Notes: a model not told the origin generated them from the sequence alone. 64,000 bases of DNA from Pseudomonas marvdashtae (GCF_014268655.2 NZ_JABWQX020000001.1:372001-436000); one strand, 5' to 3'; positions 7,421-17,605 are shown, numbered from the stretch's first letter. Program-made: numbers and translations.

Positions 7421-9247
7421 CTAGATCCGGATGTCCATCACCTTGCGATAAAACAACCACTCCTGCTCCAGCGCATGCGCCTGGTTCGCGGCCTTGCGAA
7501 AGCCGTGACGCTCATCGGCGTAATAGTGCGCCTCGACCGCGACACCGTTGTCCTCCAATGCCTTGACCATGTCCCGGGTCTGCCGTGGCACGACCACGGC
7601 GTCCAATTCGCCTTGGAAAAAGATCACCGGGGCGCGAATGCTTTCAGCGTGCAGCAGCGGAGTCCGGGCCCGGTAGCGTTCGACGTCCTGTTGCGGGTCG
7701 CCGATCAACCAGTCCAGATAGTCTCCCTCGAATTTATGGGTGGCCTGGGCCAGGGCGATGGGGTCACTGACGCCATAGAGACTGGCGCCGGCACGGAATA
7801 CATCACGGAACGCAAGGGCGCACAGCGTCGTATACCCACCGGCGCTGCCACCGCGAATGAACGCGCAACGGCCATCGATCAGGCCTTGCTCGTTCAAGTA
7901 CGCAACGACCGCGCAGGCATCCTCGACGTCCGCCACGCCCCAGTTCAGATGCAATGCTTGCCGATAGGCGCGACCGTAGCCGCTGCTGCCGCGGTAATTG
8001 AGGTCGGCGACGGCAAAGCCGCGCTGGGTCCAGTACTGGATGCGCGGATCGAACATCGGGTAGCACGCTGAAGTCGGTCCGCCGTGGATAAACACCACCA
8101 GGGGCGGTTTCTCCTCGGCGTTCATGGCCGGATAAAAGAATCCGTGGGCTTCACTTGAGGCAGAAGGGTAGCGCAGGGTCTGAGGGCGACTGATCTGCTC
8201 GGTGGGCAATGGCGCGATGCCGCCCGCCAATACCACCGCTTCACGGCTTTGCCGTTCGATGGCGATGATTGCCGATGGGCCGACCGGTGAGGCGGCAACG
8301 GCATAAACGAATTGCTCATCGAGCGCCAGGCTGCGGAAGCGGCTGTAACTGCCGGTGAGATCTTCGAGCACGCTGCCGCTGCGCAGGCCCAGCCGCCCAA
8401 AGCCAGCTTCGGTCCAGCTTGCCAGGTAGGTGGTTTCATCTACCGGCAACCAGGTACAACCGCCTAACTGCCAAGGTGCGGGGCCGTGATCGGCGTCGAC
8501 GGCGGGCAGCGGCTCGAGAACGCCGGCACGTTCAACCCAGGGCTGCCAGTACCCGCCGCGGTCGGTCAGGCAATAGAGGCGACTGGAGGCGTCGAAGCGC
8601 GGTTGTTGAATCGACTCTTCGTCCTTGTCGCCAGCCACACAACGCGGCTCTTTCCAACCTGTGGCGTTGCGCTCGGCAAGCATCAGCCGCGTGACCGTCC
8701 AGGGCTGGTGTGGGCGACTCCACTCGATCCAGGCGAGTCGCTGGCCATCGGGGCTCTGCGTCGGCGAGGCATAGAAATCAGCACCGGCTGCCAGCACGCG
8801 CCGCTGGTGGTCCACCAGCCCGATCGAGACCAACCGATGCTGATTGGCCTGTTCTTCCACCGCCAGCACCTGCCCGGCGGCGAAGCGCAAATCCCCATAT
8901 CGACAATCGCCCTGGGTCAGAGCCAACGGAGGCCCTCCCGCCAGCGCCTGGTGGTACACCTGTTGGTCCGCCTCGTTGACAAACAGCACGCCGTCATCGC
9001 TCAGGCAGAATGATCCACCGCCGTATTCGTAGACCCGACTGCGTGCGCTGAAGCCGTCCGGGGTCAGGCAGCGGGCCTTGGCGTCTTGCCACTGCCAGAT
9101 CCGGCAAGCGCCGTCTTCGGGACGGTATTCATTCCAGAACAGGCCCTGCGGCCCCCGTTGCAGTTCGGCGAAGTCGACGCCCGCCGCGACGGCTTGGGCG
9201 GCGCTGAAGGGCTCAGCCTTTAACGATGAGGCGCGAATTTCGTTCAT
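7421..9247 (-). CDS. pqqM: S9 family peptidase of the pqq cluster (PqqM-like)
   Basis: 608-aa protein: N-terminal beta-propeller-like region and C-terminal alpha/beta-hydrolase (prolyl oligopeptidase, peptidase_S9) domain. Nucleophile in [11 protein letters not shown] (Ser about 467), Asp in GELDAVVVP (about 549) and His in DERHGF (about 580) form the catalytic triad. No signal peptide, so cytoplasmic. It is the last gene of the pqqBCDE run; its ATG lies 35 nt inside the end of pqqE, arguing for co-transcription. A peptidase at this position has been called pqqM in P. fluorescens B16 and is proposed to help process the PqqA-derived peptide, but its need for PQQ synthesis is not established. 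The frame is intact. Confidence 0.85.
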   Translation of the reverse strand: MNEIRASSLKAEPFSAAQAVAAGVDFAELQRGPQGLFWNEYRPEDGACRIWQWQDAKARCLTPDGFSARSRVYEYGGGSFCLSDDGVLFVNEADQQVYHQALAGGPPLALTQGDCRYGDLRFAAGQVLAVEEQANQHRLVSIGLVDHQRRVLAAGADFYASPTQSPDGQRLAWIEWSRPHQPWTVTRLMLAERNATGWKEPRCVAGDKDEESIQQPRFDASSRLYCLTDRGGYWQPWVERAGVLEPLPAVDADHGPAPWQLGGCTWLPVDETTYLASWTEAGFGRLGLRSGSVLEDLTGSYSRFRSLALDEQFVYAVAASPVGPSAIIAIERQSREAVVLAGGIAPLPTEQISRPQTLRYPSASSEAHGFFYPAMNAEEKPPLVVFIHGGPTSACYPMFDPRIQYWTQRGFAVADLNYRGSSGYGRAYRQALHLNWGVADVEDACAVVAYLNEQGLIDGRCAFIRGGSAGGYTTLCALAFRDVFRAGASLYGVSDPIALAQATHKFEGDYLDWLIGDPQQDVERYRARTPLLHAESIRAPVIFFQGELDAVVVPRQTRDMVKALEDNGVAVEAHYYADERHGFRKAANQAHALEQEWLFYRKVMDIRI

Positions 9248-10382
9248 TGCGAAAGGCCAGTTGCTCGATGGTTTGAGTGGCGTGCTCGGCGTCTTCGCGA
9301 GCCTGGAGAATCATGCCGTGGTGCGCGGATTTGCTGCACACCGGATCAGCATTGCTGGCGTCGCCGGTGAGCATGAACGCCTGGCAGCGACAGCCACCGA
9401 AGTCCTTCTCCTTTTCATCGCAGGAGCGGCACGGTTCGGGCATCCAGTCATAACCGCGGAAACGGTTGAAGCCGAACGAGTCGTACCAGATGTGCTGCAT
9501 GCTGTGGTCGCGCACATTGGGAAACTGCACCGGCATCTGCCGGGCGCCGTGGCATGGCAATGCCGTGCCGTCCGGCGTGACGGTCAGGAAAATACTGCCC
9601 CAGCCGTTCATGCAGGCCTTGGGACGTTCTTCGTAATAGTCCGGGGTTACGAAGATCAACTTGCACGGATTGCCCTCGGCTTCCAGCTTGGCGCGGTATT
9701 CGTTGGTGATGCGTTCGGCCCGCACCAATTGTTCACGAGTAGGCAGCAGGCCAACGCGGTTGAGGTGCGCCCACCCATAGAACTGGCAGGTGGCGAGTTC
9801 GACGAAGTCGGCTTCCAGGGCAATGCACAGCTCGATGATGCGGTCGATCTTGTCGATGTTGTGCCGATGGGTGACGAAATTCAGCACCATCGGGTATCCG
9901 TGGGCTTTCACCGCCCGAGCCATTTCCAGCTTTTGCGCGAAAGCTTTCTTCGAGCCGGCCAGCAGGTTGTTCACCTGCTCGTCGCTGGCCTGGAAGCTGA
10001 TTTGGATATGGTCCAGGCCAGCCTTCTTGAAGTCGCTGATTTTCTGTTCGGTCAAACCGATGCCGGAGGTGATCAGGTTAGTGTAGAAACCCAGTCTGCG
10101 CGCCTCGCCGATCAGCTCGGCCAAGTCCTGGCGCACCAGCGGCTCGCCCCCGGAAAAGCCTAACTGCGCGGCGCCCATTTCCCGGGCTTCGCGAAACACC
10201 TTGAACCACTGCTCGGTGCTGAGCTCCTTGCCTTGCTCGGCAAAGTCCAGCGGGTTGGAGCAGTACGGGCATTGCAACGGGCAACGATAGGTCAGCTCGG
10301 CCAGCAACCATAGCGGGAGGCCGACGTCGGGCTTGGGCGGCAGGCCGGTGATGTCAGGCAAGTTCGATCCAGTGCTCTGCAC
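9213..10382 (-). CDS. pqqE: PQQ biosynthesis radical SAM enzyme PqqE
   Basis: Radical SAM enzyme that forms the C-C crosslink between Glu16 and Tyr20 of PqqA with the help of PqqD. The SAM-cluster motif [10 protein letters not shown] (Cys34, 38, 41) is near the N-terminus, and the C-terminal SPASM region has the Cys-rich stretch [16 protein letters not shown]. Start: GTG at 10382 is chosen because GGAGG lies 6 nt upstream, giving 389 aa; it overlaps the end of pqqD by 29 nt. A TTG at 10361 is the alternative. The longer open frame upstream (to 10481) is out-of-frame pqqD sequence. It is in the pqqBCDE-M operon. Confidence 0.96.
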   Translation of the reverse strand: MQSTGSNLPDITGLPPKPDVGLPLWLLAELTYRCPLQCPYCSNPLDFAEQGKELSTEQWFKVFREAREMGAAQLGFSGGEPLVRQDLAELIGEARRLGFYTNLITSGIGLTEQKISDFKKAGLDHIQISFQASDEQVNNLLAGSKKAFAQKLEMARAVKAHGYPMVLNFVTHRHNIDKIDRIIELCIALEADFVELATCQFYGWAHLNRVGLLPTREQLVRAERITNEYRAKLEAEGNPCKLIFVTPDYYEERPKACMNGWGSIFLTVTPDGTALPCHGARQMPVQFPNVRDHSMQHIWYDSFGFNRFRGYDWMPEPCRSCDEKEKDFGGCRCQAFMLTGDASNADPVCSKSAHHGMILQAREDAEHATQTIEQLAFRNERNSRLIVKG

Positions 10383-10629
10383 GGGCGACCTCCATGAATT
10401 GCTCGATGTCGTCACCGAGTTCCGGCACGTCGGGAAACTGCTTCGCCAACTCGCCGATGATCGCCGCGACATCCCGTTCACCGTCGATCAAGCCGCCAAT
10501 CAGCGCCGCGCTGTCATTGAGCTTGATCATGCCTTCAGGATAGAGCAACACGTGGCCTTGCTGGGCCGGTTCGTACTGGAAACGGTAGCCCAGGCGCCAT
10601 TTCGGGATTTTGCTGCGGTCGAAGCTCAT
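10354..10629 (-). CDS. pqqD: PQQ biosynthesis peptide chaperone PqqD
   Basis: 91-aa PqqA-binding chaperone with the RRE (RiPP recognition element) fold that delivers PqqA to PqqE. Starts [20 protein letters not shown] and is full length for the family. The ATG at 10629 overlaps the pqqC stop as ATGA, so translation is probably coupled. The 3' end overlaps the start of pqqE. Confidence 0.96.
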   Translation of the reverse strand: MSFDRSKIPKWRLGYRFQYEPAQQGHVLLYPEGMIKLNDSAALIGGLIDGERDVAAIIGELAKQFPDVPELGDDIEQFMEVARAEHWIELA

Positions 10630-11378
10630 AACGTGATCCCTTTGTGCCAGACGCGCTGCCCGGTCACGCTGTGATAGGGCGGGCGATTCAATTCGTAGGC
10701 CATGCTCATCGCGTCGAGCATGCTCCAGAGGATGTCCAGTTTGAACTGGAGAATCTCCAACATGCGCTCCTGACCCGCACGAGTGGTGTAGTGCTGCAAG
10801 GTGATGGCCAAGCCATGCTCGACGTCGCGCCGGGCCTGGCCCAGGCGGGTGCGGAAATACTCGTAGCCGGTCGGGTCGATCCAGGGGTAATGCTGCGGCC
10901 AGCTGTCCAGGCGCGACTGATGGATCTGTGGGGCGAATAGCTCGGTCAAGGAACTGCTGGCGGCTTCTTGCCAAGAGGCGCGGCGGGCGAAGTTGACGTA
11001 GGCGTCCACCGCAAAGCGCACGCCCGGCAACACCAGTTCCTGGGAGCGCAGTTGATCGGGGTCCAGGCCCACCGCTTGGCCCAGCCGCAGCCAGGCTTCG
11101 ATACCACCGTCTTCGCCGGGCGCGCCGTCATGGTCGAGCAGGCGCTGGATCCACTCGCGGCGGATTTCCCGATCCGGGCAGTTGGCCAGGATCGCGGCGT
11201 CCTTGAGCGGAATGTTTACCTGATAGTAAAAGCGGTTCGCGACCCAGCCCTGGATCTGTTCGCGAGTGGCGCGGCCTTCATACATCGCCACGTGATAGGG
11301 GTGATGGATGTGGTAATAAGCGCCCTTGGCACGCAGGGCTGCTTCAAACTCTGCAGTGGTCAATGGTGTGTCAGTCAT
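10626..11378 (-). CDS. pqqC: pyrroloquinoline-quinone synthase PqqC
   Basis: 250-aa cofactor-free oxidase that carries out the final ring closure and eight-electron oxidation to PQQ. Helical TENA/PqqC fold; conserved segments include [20 protein letters not shown] and [20 protein letters not shown] near the N-terminus and [11 protein letters not shown] near the C-terminus. Normal length, intact. It is 11 bp downstream of pqqB and overlaps pqqD by 4 nt. Confidence 0.97.
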   Translation of the reverse strand: MTDTPLTTAEFEAALRAKGAYYHIHHPYHVAMYEGRATREQIQGWVANRFYYQVNIPLKDAAILANCPDREIRREWIQRLLDHDGAPGEDGGIEAWLRLGQAVGLDPDQLRSQELVLPGVRFAVDAYVNFARRASWQEAASSSLTELFAPQIHQSRLDSWPQHYPWIDPTGYEYFRTRLGQARRDVEHGLAITLQHYTTRAGQERMLEILQFKLDILWSMLDAMSMAYELNRPPYHSVTGQRVWHKGITL

Positions 11379-11389
11379 TCCGGGCGCTC

Positions 11390-12301
11390 CTACAGTTCGA
11401 TGCTCATACCGTCGTAAGCGACTTCGACATCGCGTCGCACCAACTCGGCCCGCTCGGGGGAGTCTTCATCGAGGATCGGGTTGGTGTTGTTGATGTGGAT
11501 CAGCACCTTGCGCTGCTTCGGCAGATGCTCCAGCACTTCGAGCATGCCGCCCGGGCCATTTTGTGCCAGGTGACCCATTTCCCGGCCAGTGCGGGTACCG
11601 ACACCACGGCGCTGCATTTCATCGTCGTCCCACATCGTGCCGTCCACCAACAGGCAGTCGCTGCTGGCCATGATGTCCAACAACCCCTCGTCGACCTTGC
11701 CCAAGCCCGGGGCATAGAACAGCTTGCCGCCTGTGCGCAGGTCTTCGACGATCAGTCCGATGTTGTCGCCCGGATGCGGGTCGAAGCGGTGCGGAGAATA
11801 GGGCGGTGCGGCGCTGCGCAGCGGCAGCGGGGTGAAACGCAGGTTCGGGCAGGCCGGGACGGTGAAGCCCTGGTCCAGTTCGATGCGGTTCCAGCTCAGC
11901 CCGCCATTCCAGTGAGTCAGCATATTGAACAACGGAAAGCCGGTGCTCAGGTCTTCATGGACCATGTCGGTGCACCAGACCTGATGCGGGCAGCCCTCGC
12001 GCAGGCTGAGCAGGCCGGTGGTGTGGTCAATCTGGCTGTCCATCAGGATGATCGCGCCAATGCCGGTGTCGCGCAGGGCCCGGCCAGGTTGCATCGGGGC
12101 GAAGCCCTGGAGCTGGGCGCGGATGTCTGGGGAGGCGTTGCACAGCACCCAACTCACACCGTCATCGGAAATCGCGATGGACGACTGGGTGCGCGCCTGG
12201 GCCCGCAGGCTGCCGTTGCGAAAGCCTGCGCAATTGGCGCAGTTGCAGTTCCACTGGGGGAAACCGCCGCCGGCGGCGGAACCTAGAATCTGGACGAACA
12301 T
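11390..12301 (-). CDS. pqqB: PQQ biosynthesis protein PqqB
   Basis: 303-aa metallo-beta-lactamase-fold protein, reported to act as a hydroxylase on the Glu-Tyr intermediate in PQQ formation. It begins [20 protein letters not shown], the hallmark PqqB N-terminus with its Cys-x-Cys zinc site, and contains [15 protein letters not shown], matching the metal-binding segment of the fold. It is separated from pqqA by a terminator-like hairpin, so it is expected to be expressed well below pqqA. Confidence 0.97.
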   Translation of the reverse strand: MFVQILGSAAGGGFPQWNCNCANCAGFRNGSLRAQARTQSSIAISDDGVSWVLCNASPDIRAQLQGFAPMQPGRALRDTGIGAIILMDSQIDHTTGLLSLREGCPHQVWCTDMVHEDLSTGFPLFNMLTHWNGGLSWNRIELDQGFTVPACPNLRFTPLPLRSAAPPYSPHRFDPHPGDNIGLIVEDLRTGGKLFYAPGLGKVDEGLLDIMASSDCLLVDGTMWDDDEMQRRGVGTRTGREMGHLAQNGPGGMLEVLEHLPKQRKVLIHINNTNPILDEDSPERAELVRRDVEVAYDGMSIEL

Positions 12302-12324
12302 GGCCGCTCCATCTGCAAACCGAA

Positions 12325-12352
12325 ATAAAAACGCCCCGGATGACCGAGGCGT
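12325..12352 (-). terminator. attenuating terminator between pqqA and pqqB
   Basis: On the minus strand, ACGCCTCGG-TCAT-CCGGGGCGT forms a 9-bp stem with one G-U pair, followed by TTTTTATTTC. Its position allows partial termination, giving abundant short pqqA mRNA and less pqqBCDE mRNA, an arrangement known for other pqq operons. Confidence 0.85.
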
Positions 12353-12380
12353 TGTGTTGCGTACTGATCGCCTGCTGTCA

Positions 12381-12455
12381 TTAACGGCTGGCGAAGTACA
12401 TGGTGACTTCGAAGCCGATACGCAGATCGATATATGCGGGTTTGGACCAGGACAT
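12381..12455 (-). CDS. pqqA: PQQ precursor peptide PqqA
   Basis: 24-residue precursor peptide [24 protein letters not shown] (hyphen added). Glu16 and Tyr20, the two residues joined to make PQQ, are both present with the correct spacing. AAGGAG lies 7 nt before the ATG. It is too short for ordinary ORF calling. It is followed by a terminator-like hairpin and then pqqB, and preceded by a dyad-containing 170-bp region that separates it from pqqF. Confidence 0.97.
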   Translation of the reverse strand: MSWSKPAYIDLRIGFEVTMYFASR

Positions 12456-12492
12456 GGGAATACTCCTTTGGTTGGGGTGCTTGGGTTAGTTA

Positions 12493-12520
12493 GGACTATT
12501 GGGACCTATACATATAGTCC
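12493..12520. promoter_or_regulatory. dyad upstream of pqqA, candidate operator
   Basis: GGACTAT (12493-12499) and ATAGTCC (12514-12520) are perfect 7-bp inverted arms 14 bp apart; a second overlapping pairing GGACCTATA/TATAGTCC shares the right arm. It lies 38-65 bp upstream of the pqqA ATG, in the region expected to hold the promoter. I do not recognise the binding protein. Confidence 0.5.
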
Positions 12521-12625
12521 ATCTCCGACAGAAGATGTTCAGATGCCTAAACACCTATGTTACTAAATCTGACAAATTCGTTCGCCGCGATTCTTTGAGA
12601 AAGCTCGTTGCACGGGCTGCAATGA

Positions 12626-15067
12626 TCACTGCGCCGTTTGCCATGGGGTTCCCGGAGACGGCTCGTTGCTGAGGCAGTAACGCCCTCCTTGTGCGTTGAT
12701 CAAGCGGCGGGCCGCGTTTATCAATGGCTCGCGCTCCGTCTGCACGATGGCATCGGCCAGCAGCTGCAGATAGTCCGAAGAACGTCCGGCCAGTTTGCCT
12801 TGCCAGAGCAATTCCGCCGCTTGTGCACAGGGCAGCACGGCGCTATTAAGTTGGCGGGCCAGCGCTTGCTGCTGGTTGGCCAGGCTTGAATCATCGATCT
12901 GTTCGATCAGCGCCGGCATCTCGCCCAAGAACTGCTCCATGTGAGCAATCAACTGCGCTGCCGAGGCGCTGGGGGATTGGGCACCGAACAACAGGCCTGT
13001 CTGGCCGTTGATCTGCTTCAAGCCACTGAACACGGCATAGCCCAATTGCAACTCAACTCGCAGGCGCTGGTAAAACGGCGTCTGGCAGAGCTGGGCAAGC
13101 AACCGCCACGCGGCCTCGTCAGACAAGTCTTGGGTCGGTGTGGGACAAAACAGCAAAACGGCGTGTTCGTCGCCCTGGGTCTCAAGCCTGTTCCAGACGC
13201 AGCCGTGGGATTGCGCCAAGGCTGGCGGGTCGTCCTCACTGGCGATGCCTGGAACCCGGGCCAGCGCAGGGCCCATGGCGGTCTGGGTAGCGGCCGAGAG
13301 TCCGATGGCCAGGCCATCCCAATGGGCGCTTGTCCAGATACCTTGTTCGCTGTCGGGCCGTGGCAACGCCGGGTCTTGAGCATGTGGCTGACAATGATTC
13401 GGCAACGCCTTCAACAGGTGTCGAATTGGTATCAAGGGCGTGTCGCTGTCGGGCTGGGCGGGGGGCAGCGGTTGCCCAAGCTTCGTCAGGAGGTGTTCGA
13501 GCACTAGCGGCATCGGCGCCTGCAAGCCAACCATTTTCAGCAGCCATTGATTGCCGCAAGGTTCAAAGACAAGGTCCACGCCGGCCTGCCGGGCGTCTTC
13601 GCGCAAGTCCGCCAGATGCTGATCGAGCCTGGACTGGAGATCGAGCGGCGCCTGAGTCGCCAATCGCCAGCGCAAATACACCGCACTTTCACGGATGTCA
13701 TCCGCCAGCGCCTGGCTGAACTGCATGGGCGAGCGTTCCCGCCGGCCTCGGCTGCGGTCCTGTGCAAACGTCCGCAAGCCACGGTGGGCGCTGGTTTGGC
13801 CGCGTATCAAGCCGGCGCGAGGCGGCTCGCTGGCGGTTTGCAGGAACGGGTTGGGCGGCGGCAATTGCCATGGCCCGGCGACGTTATCCACCGGGTGCAA
13901 TTGCGTGAGGATTGCCCGGAGCCGCATCAAGTCGTCTTCCGATAGAGGCCCGTCGCGTCCTTCGCTGTCTCCGCGAGCCAGTTGCAGGGCTGTTGCCGTC
14001 TCTTGACGACGTTGCAGCCGTGCGTTGAATTCCTTGCGCAACGGCGCCCAATCGTCGTGGGCGGCAAAGAACCCCAGCCAGTCGCGTAACAAAGGCTGGA
14101 TCTCGGTAGGTACCTGGTCGTTGCCGAGCTTGAGTTCGATGTGCAGCAGCGCCTGGCCGGCAAATTCGTACAGTGGCGTGGCCTTGAGGCTGTCGGTCAG
14201 GCTGCGCTGGCGCAACAGCGCCAACAAGCTGCCCGGTTTATGGGTGTTCAGCCAGTTGCACAAGAAATCCAGGGCTTGCGGCGAGGCGGCCGGCAGTTGT
14301 TCGAAGGCGAACAGCATGTCCCGCCCGCCCGCACGAGCACGTTGATAACTGGACTCGGAGGTCTCCATGAGTGGCGGCGGCAATTGCCTGTCCACCTTTT
14401 TACCCGCAGGCACGCTTTCAGCAAACGTGGCGGCCAGCGTACCCAAGGCCTCGATACTTTGCGGGCCGACCAGGCTCAAGGTCATTTGCCCGCCCTGATA
14501 GAAGCGCTGATAGAAACCGTGCAGTGCCGTTTGAAATTCAGGCTGTGACACCGCCAGGCTGTCGCGATTGCCGGCATGAAAACCTCGCAGCGGGTGAGCG
14601 GCCGACAATCCGTCCTGCAGGGCAACTTGTCGCTGGGCTGCCGCGTCTTGGGACCAGGCTATGAATTCGGCGTGCAGTACTTCCCGCTCGCGCAACTGGC
14701 TGTCTTCGTCCAGGCGCGGATGACGGAGCATGTCCGACAGTCGCTCCAGTCCGCTGGCGATAGCGGCGGGCGGTAATTCAAGAAAAAAATCGGTGGTGCG
14801 TTCGCTGGTGCGGGCGTTGATTTGCCCGCCGTGGCCCTGCACGTAGGCCATCAGGTTCTGCCCTGTGGGAAAGCGCTCTGTCCCCAGGAAGAAAAGATGC
14901 TCGAGAAAGTGCGCCAGTCCCGGCCAGGCCTCAGGCGCATCGTGGCTGCCGGCCGCCACGCGCAACACCGCTGCGCAGCGTTTGAGGCCGCAGACATGAC
15001 GCAAAGTCACCTGCAGACCGTTGGCCAGGGTTTCAGTGTGAGGATGAAGGGAATCGGCGGCCAGCAT
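12626..15067 (-). CDS. pqqF: PQQ biosynthesis zinc protease PqqF
   Basis: 813-aa insulinase-type (M16) zinc protease thought to cut the modified PqqA peptide and release the Glu-Tyr crosslinked unit. The inverted zinc motif HFLEH is present (His53, Glu56, His57), followed by LFFLGTERFP and the typical LREREVLHAEF helix. ATG 15067 is preferred over a GTG at 15073 because GGAA sits 6 nt before the ATG. It lies only 48 bp downstream of davA in the same direction with no clear terminator between, and 170 bp upstream of pqqA. C-terminal M16 halves are more diverged, as usual for PqqF. Confidence 0.93.
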   Translation of the reverse strand: MLAADSLHPHTETLANGLQVTLRHVCGLKRCAAVLRVAAGSHDAPEAWPGLAHFLEHLFFLGTERFPTGQNLMAYVQGHGGQINARTSERTTDFFLELPPAAIASGLERLSDMLRHPRLDEDSQLREREVLHAEFIAWSQDAAAQRQVALQDGLSAAHPLRGFHAGNRDSLAVSQPEFQTALHGFYQRFYQGGQMTLSLVGPQSIEALGTLAATFAESVPAGKKVDRQLPPPLMETSESSYQRARAGGRDMLFAFEQLPAASPQALDFLCNWLNTHKPGSLLALLRQRSLTDSLKATPLYEFAGQALLHIELKLGNDQVPTEIQPLLRDWLGFFAAHDDWAPLRKEFNARLQRRQETATALQLARGDSEGRDGPLSEDDLMRLRAILTQLHPVDNVAGPWQLPPPNPFLQTASEPPRAGLIRGQTSAHRGLRTFAQDRSRGRRERSPMQFSQALADDIRESAVYLRWRLATQAPLDLQSRLDQHLADLREDARQAGVDLVFEPCGNQWLLKMVGLQAPMPLVLEHLLTKLGQPLPPAQPDSDTPLIPIRHLLKALPNHCQPHAQDPALPRPDSEQGIWTSAHWDGLAIGLSAATQTAMGPALARVPGIASEDDPPALAQSHGCVWNRLETQGDEHAVLLFCPTPTQDLSDEAAWRLLAQLCQTPFYQRLRVELQLGYAVFSGLKQINGQTGLLFGAQSPSASAAQLIAHMEQFLGEMPALIEQIDDSSLANQQQALARQLNSAVLPCAQAAELLWQGKLAGRSSDYLQLLADAIVQTEREPLINAARRLINAQGGRYCLSNEPSPGTPWQTAQ

Positions 15068-15115
15068 GAGCACTTCCAGGAAAAAGATCTGCTCATGCTA
15101 GCGGATTCGTTCGGG

Positions 15116-15910
15116 TCAGTGTTTATGCAAGTCGCCGTAAAGCGTTGGTTGACGGTCGTGCAGATAGCTGTAGGCGGCACGGGAGTCTTCCATCAGTTGG
15201 CGATCCAGCTCACCCACGATCAGGGCCTCGTCCAGCCCCGCCAGGGCAGGGCGGCTGCCGTCCGGTGCGGCGATGCTGCTTTGGCCGCAATAGCGCAATT
15301 CGCCTTCATGGCCGCAATAATTGGCGTAGGCCACGAAGCATTGATTCTCGATAGCCCGCGCACGCACGGTGACGTCGGCGATGAAGTCGTAGGGTTGCAT
15401 GTTGGCGGTCGGCACCAGGATCAGCTCGGCGCCGGCCAAGGCCAGGCGCCGGGCATTTTCCGGGAATTCCAGGTCATAGCAGATCAGGAAACCGAGCTTC
15501 CAGCCATTGAGCTCCACGATTGGCAGCGCCGCGTCGCCAGCGCTGAACATCGTATGATCCAGGTCGCCGAACAGGTGGCTCTTGCGATAGTTGGCCAGGC
15601 GTTCGCCGTGGGCATCGATCAGTTGGACGGCGTTGTAGATCTGCCCGTCTGCGCTGCGTTCTGGGTAGCCATAAAGAATCGCCAGGCCGGCCGCCTTGGC
15701 GATTCGACCAATCTGCTGCGCCCATTCGCCGTTGTAGACCTCCGCCAGAACATTCACCGCATCGACGCCAATGTTGTAGCCGGTCAGGAACATTTCCGGC
15801 AGCACCAATACATCGGCGCCCCTGGCTTCCAGCGCGACCTGGTGCAGGCGCTGCAGGTTGCCGGCCGGGTCCATCGGCAGTGGTGGACATTGGTAAAGGG
15901 CTACGCGCAT
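15116..15910 (-). CDS. davA: 5-aminovaleramide amidohydrolase DavA
   Basis: 264-aa carbon-nitrogen hydrolase (nitrilase superfamily) predicted to hydrolyse 5-aminovaleramide to 5-aminovalerate and ammonia. The catalytic triad is visible: Glu39 (LVLPEMFLTGYN), Lys110 (NYRKSHLF) and Cys144 (FLICYDLEFPENAR). The assignment to DavA rather than another nitrilase relies on its position 12 bp after davB, the same order as in P. putida KT2440, where davA-davB adjoin pqqF. Cytoplasmic. The upstream davB supplies its substrate. Confidence 0.9.
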   Translation of the reverse strand: MRVALYQCPPLPMDPAGNLQRLHQVALEARGADVLVLPEMFLTGYNIGVDAVNVLAEVYNGEWAQQIGRIAKAAGLAILYGYPERSADGQIYNAVQLIDAHGERLANYRKSHLFGDLDHTMFSAGDAALPIVELNGWKLGFLICYDLEFPENARRLALAGAELILVPTANMQPYDFIADVTVRARAIENQCFVAYANYCGHEGELRYCGQSSIAAPDGSRPALAGLDEALIVGELDRQLMEDSRAAYSYLHDRQPTLYGDLHKH

Positions 15911-15922
15911 CGAAAACTCCTT

Positions 15923-17605
15923 TTATTCGGGCAGGGCGATGGGGCCGATTTCGTCGAACACATCCCCAGGGCCCGGGTTCTCGGGGTGAGTTTCACCACC
16001 GAAGTGCTTCATGATTCCCCACACGGCATTGAGCGAGGTCTGCACCGCGCCTTCAACCCAGGCGGGTGTCCATGAGACGTCGTCGCCGGCGATAAAGATC
16101 CCTTTTTGTTCGGCCGGCATGTCGTCTTGCATGAAATGCGCGTACATGCGCTGGTTGTAACGGTAGTGGCCGGGCAGGGCGCCCTTGAATGCGCCAAGGA
16201 AATACGGATCGGCTTCCCAGGACACGGTAATGGGATCGCCAATGATCCGCGCCGCGATGTCCACCTTCGGATAGATTTTCTTGAGGGCATCGAGGGCCAG
16301 CTTCACGCGTTTCTCCACGGGATACGGGAGCATCTTCATTGCATCGCTCATCCAGGAGTAGGACAGGCAAATGACCCCTGGCTTGTCGTCGCCGTTATCG
16401 AACAGGTAGGTGCCACGGGTCAGGCGGTCGGTGAGGGTCATGCTCATCAGGTCACGGCCGGTTTCCGGATCCTTGTCCTTCCAGAATGGTCGGTCGACCA
16501 TCACGAAGGTCTTTGACGCCTGCATGTAGCGGGTGCGGTCCAGGGCCATCCACATTTTTTGCGAGAACAGCGCTTCCTCGCACTCGATCTGGGTGGTCAA
16601 CAGCCAAGTCTGGCAGGTCACCAGCACGGCGGCATATTCACGCGTGTCGCCCCAGACGTCAGTCACGCTGAACCGACCGTTGTCGGCCCGTGCGATACGT
16701 TTCACGCCGCTACGAGGCGCGCCCAGGTGCAACGAGTTCAGGCTGGTGCCTTGCGGCCAATGTGCGCAGCGCTCCGGCACGTGTTTCCAGATCCCGTGCG
16801 GTACCTGCTCCACCCCGCCAACCACTAGATGCTGATGGTCGTCGCAGTTGGTCATCACCACGCGGAAGATTTCGAGCATCGAGTTGGGGAAGTCCGAGTC
16901 CCAGCCGCCGGTGCCGAAACCGACCTGGCCGAACACTTCGCGATGTTGGAACGAAAGCTTGGCGAACGCCTTGGAGGTGGCGACGAAGTCGTAGAACGTG
17001 CGGTCATCCCAAAGCGGCACAAGGGTGTTCCACAGTTCCTTGAGACGCGGCACGTCGCGGTCGCGGATCGCTTGCTGGATCTCGCCGAAGCGCGAGCCGG
17101 CCTCCAGTGCATCGGCCCAGGCGTCGGCGACTTCCTGGAACAGCGCGGGGAGGTCAGCCATGCTTTCGGCGTAATAGGTCTGGCCTTCCAAATCGATCAC
17201 AGTGCTGCCCGATGCCGAGGTCAGCGGGTTGGGGAAGGGTTTTGTCTCCAGGCCCAGCTTGTCGACGTAGTGATAAAACGCCGTGGACGACACAGGGAAA
17301 CGCATGCCACCCAGCTCGGCAACGATGCCGTCGGCGCCGTTGAAGGCTTGGGAACGCAGGCGCCCGCCCAGCTTCGAGGCCTCATAGACCACAGGCTTGA
17401 GGCCCATCTTCATCAACTCATAAGCCGCCACCAGGCCAGCGATGCCGGCCCCGACAATCGCCACTTCGGCCCCGTGGTTGTGCTCGGGAATAACGCCGAG
17501 GCCGGCCGGGTGTTCGATCCAATCGTCAAAGGCGAACGGAAAATCCGGTCCAAAAATGGTGATGGGCTTCTTGCCGTCTGCGGGGTGGCGATTGTTCTTG
17601 TTCAT
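15923..17605 (-). CDS. davB: L-lysine 2-monooxygenase DavB
   Basis: 560-aa FAD-dependent monooxygenase of the amine-oxidase fold, predicted to convert L-lysine with O2 to 5-aminovaleramide, CO2 and water. The Rossmann FAD motif VAIVGAGIAGLVAAYE starts at about residue 49, followed by GGRLRSQAF and AELGGMRFP; the C-terminal FAD motif is IFIAGDDVSWTPAWVEGAV. Its length equals lysine 2-monooxygenase of P. putida, and the N-terminus KNNRHPADGKKPITIFGPDF is the one I know from that protein. Tryptophan 2-monooxygenase (IaaM) is the nearest alternative, but its usual partner IaaH is absent. First gene of davBA; an Lrp-type regulator lies upstream. Confidence 0.92.
   Translation of the reverse strand: MNKNNRHPADGKKPITIFGPDFPFAFDDWIEHPAGLGVIPEHNHGAEVAIVGAGIAGLVAAYELMKMGLKPVVYEASKLGGRLRSQAFNGADGIVAELGGMRFPVSSTAFYHYVDKLGLETKPFPNPLTSASGSTVIDLEGQTYYAESMADLPALFQEVADAWADALEAGSRFGEIQQAIRDRDVPRLKELWNTLVPLWDDRTFYDFVATSKAFAKLSFQHREVFGQVGFGTGGWDSDFPNSMLEIFRVVMTNCDDHQHLVVGGVEQVPHGIWKHVPERCAHWPQGTSLNSLHLGAPRSGVKRIARADNGRFSVTDVWGDTREYAAVLVTCQTWLLTTQIECEEALFSQKMWMALDRTRYMQASKTFVMVDRPFWKDKDPETGRDLMSMTLTDRLTRGTYLFDNGDDKPGVICLSYSWMSDAMKMLPYPVEKRVKLALDALKKIYPKVDIAARIIGDPITVSWEADPYFLGAFKGALPGHYRYNQRMYAHFMQDDMPAEQKGIFIAGDDVSWTPAWVEGAVQTSLNAVWGIMKHFGGETHPENPGPGDVFDEIGPIALPE

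Noticed and set aside
15923..17605. Tryptophan 2-monooxygenase (IaaM, auxin synthesis) for the flavin monooxygenase
   Set aside because: Same fold and length, but the partner is a nitrilase-superfamily amidase and not IaaH, and the order with pqqF and an Lrp gene matches P. putida davAB.
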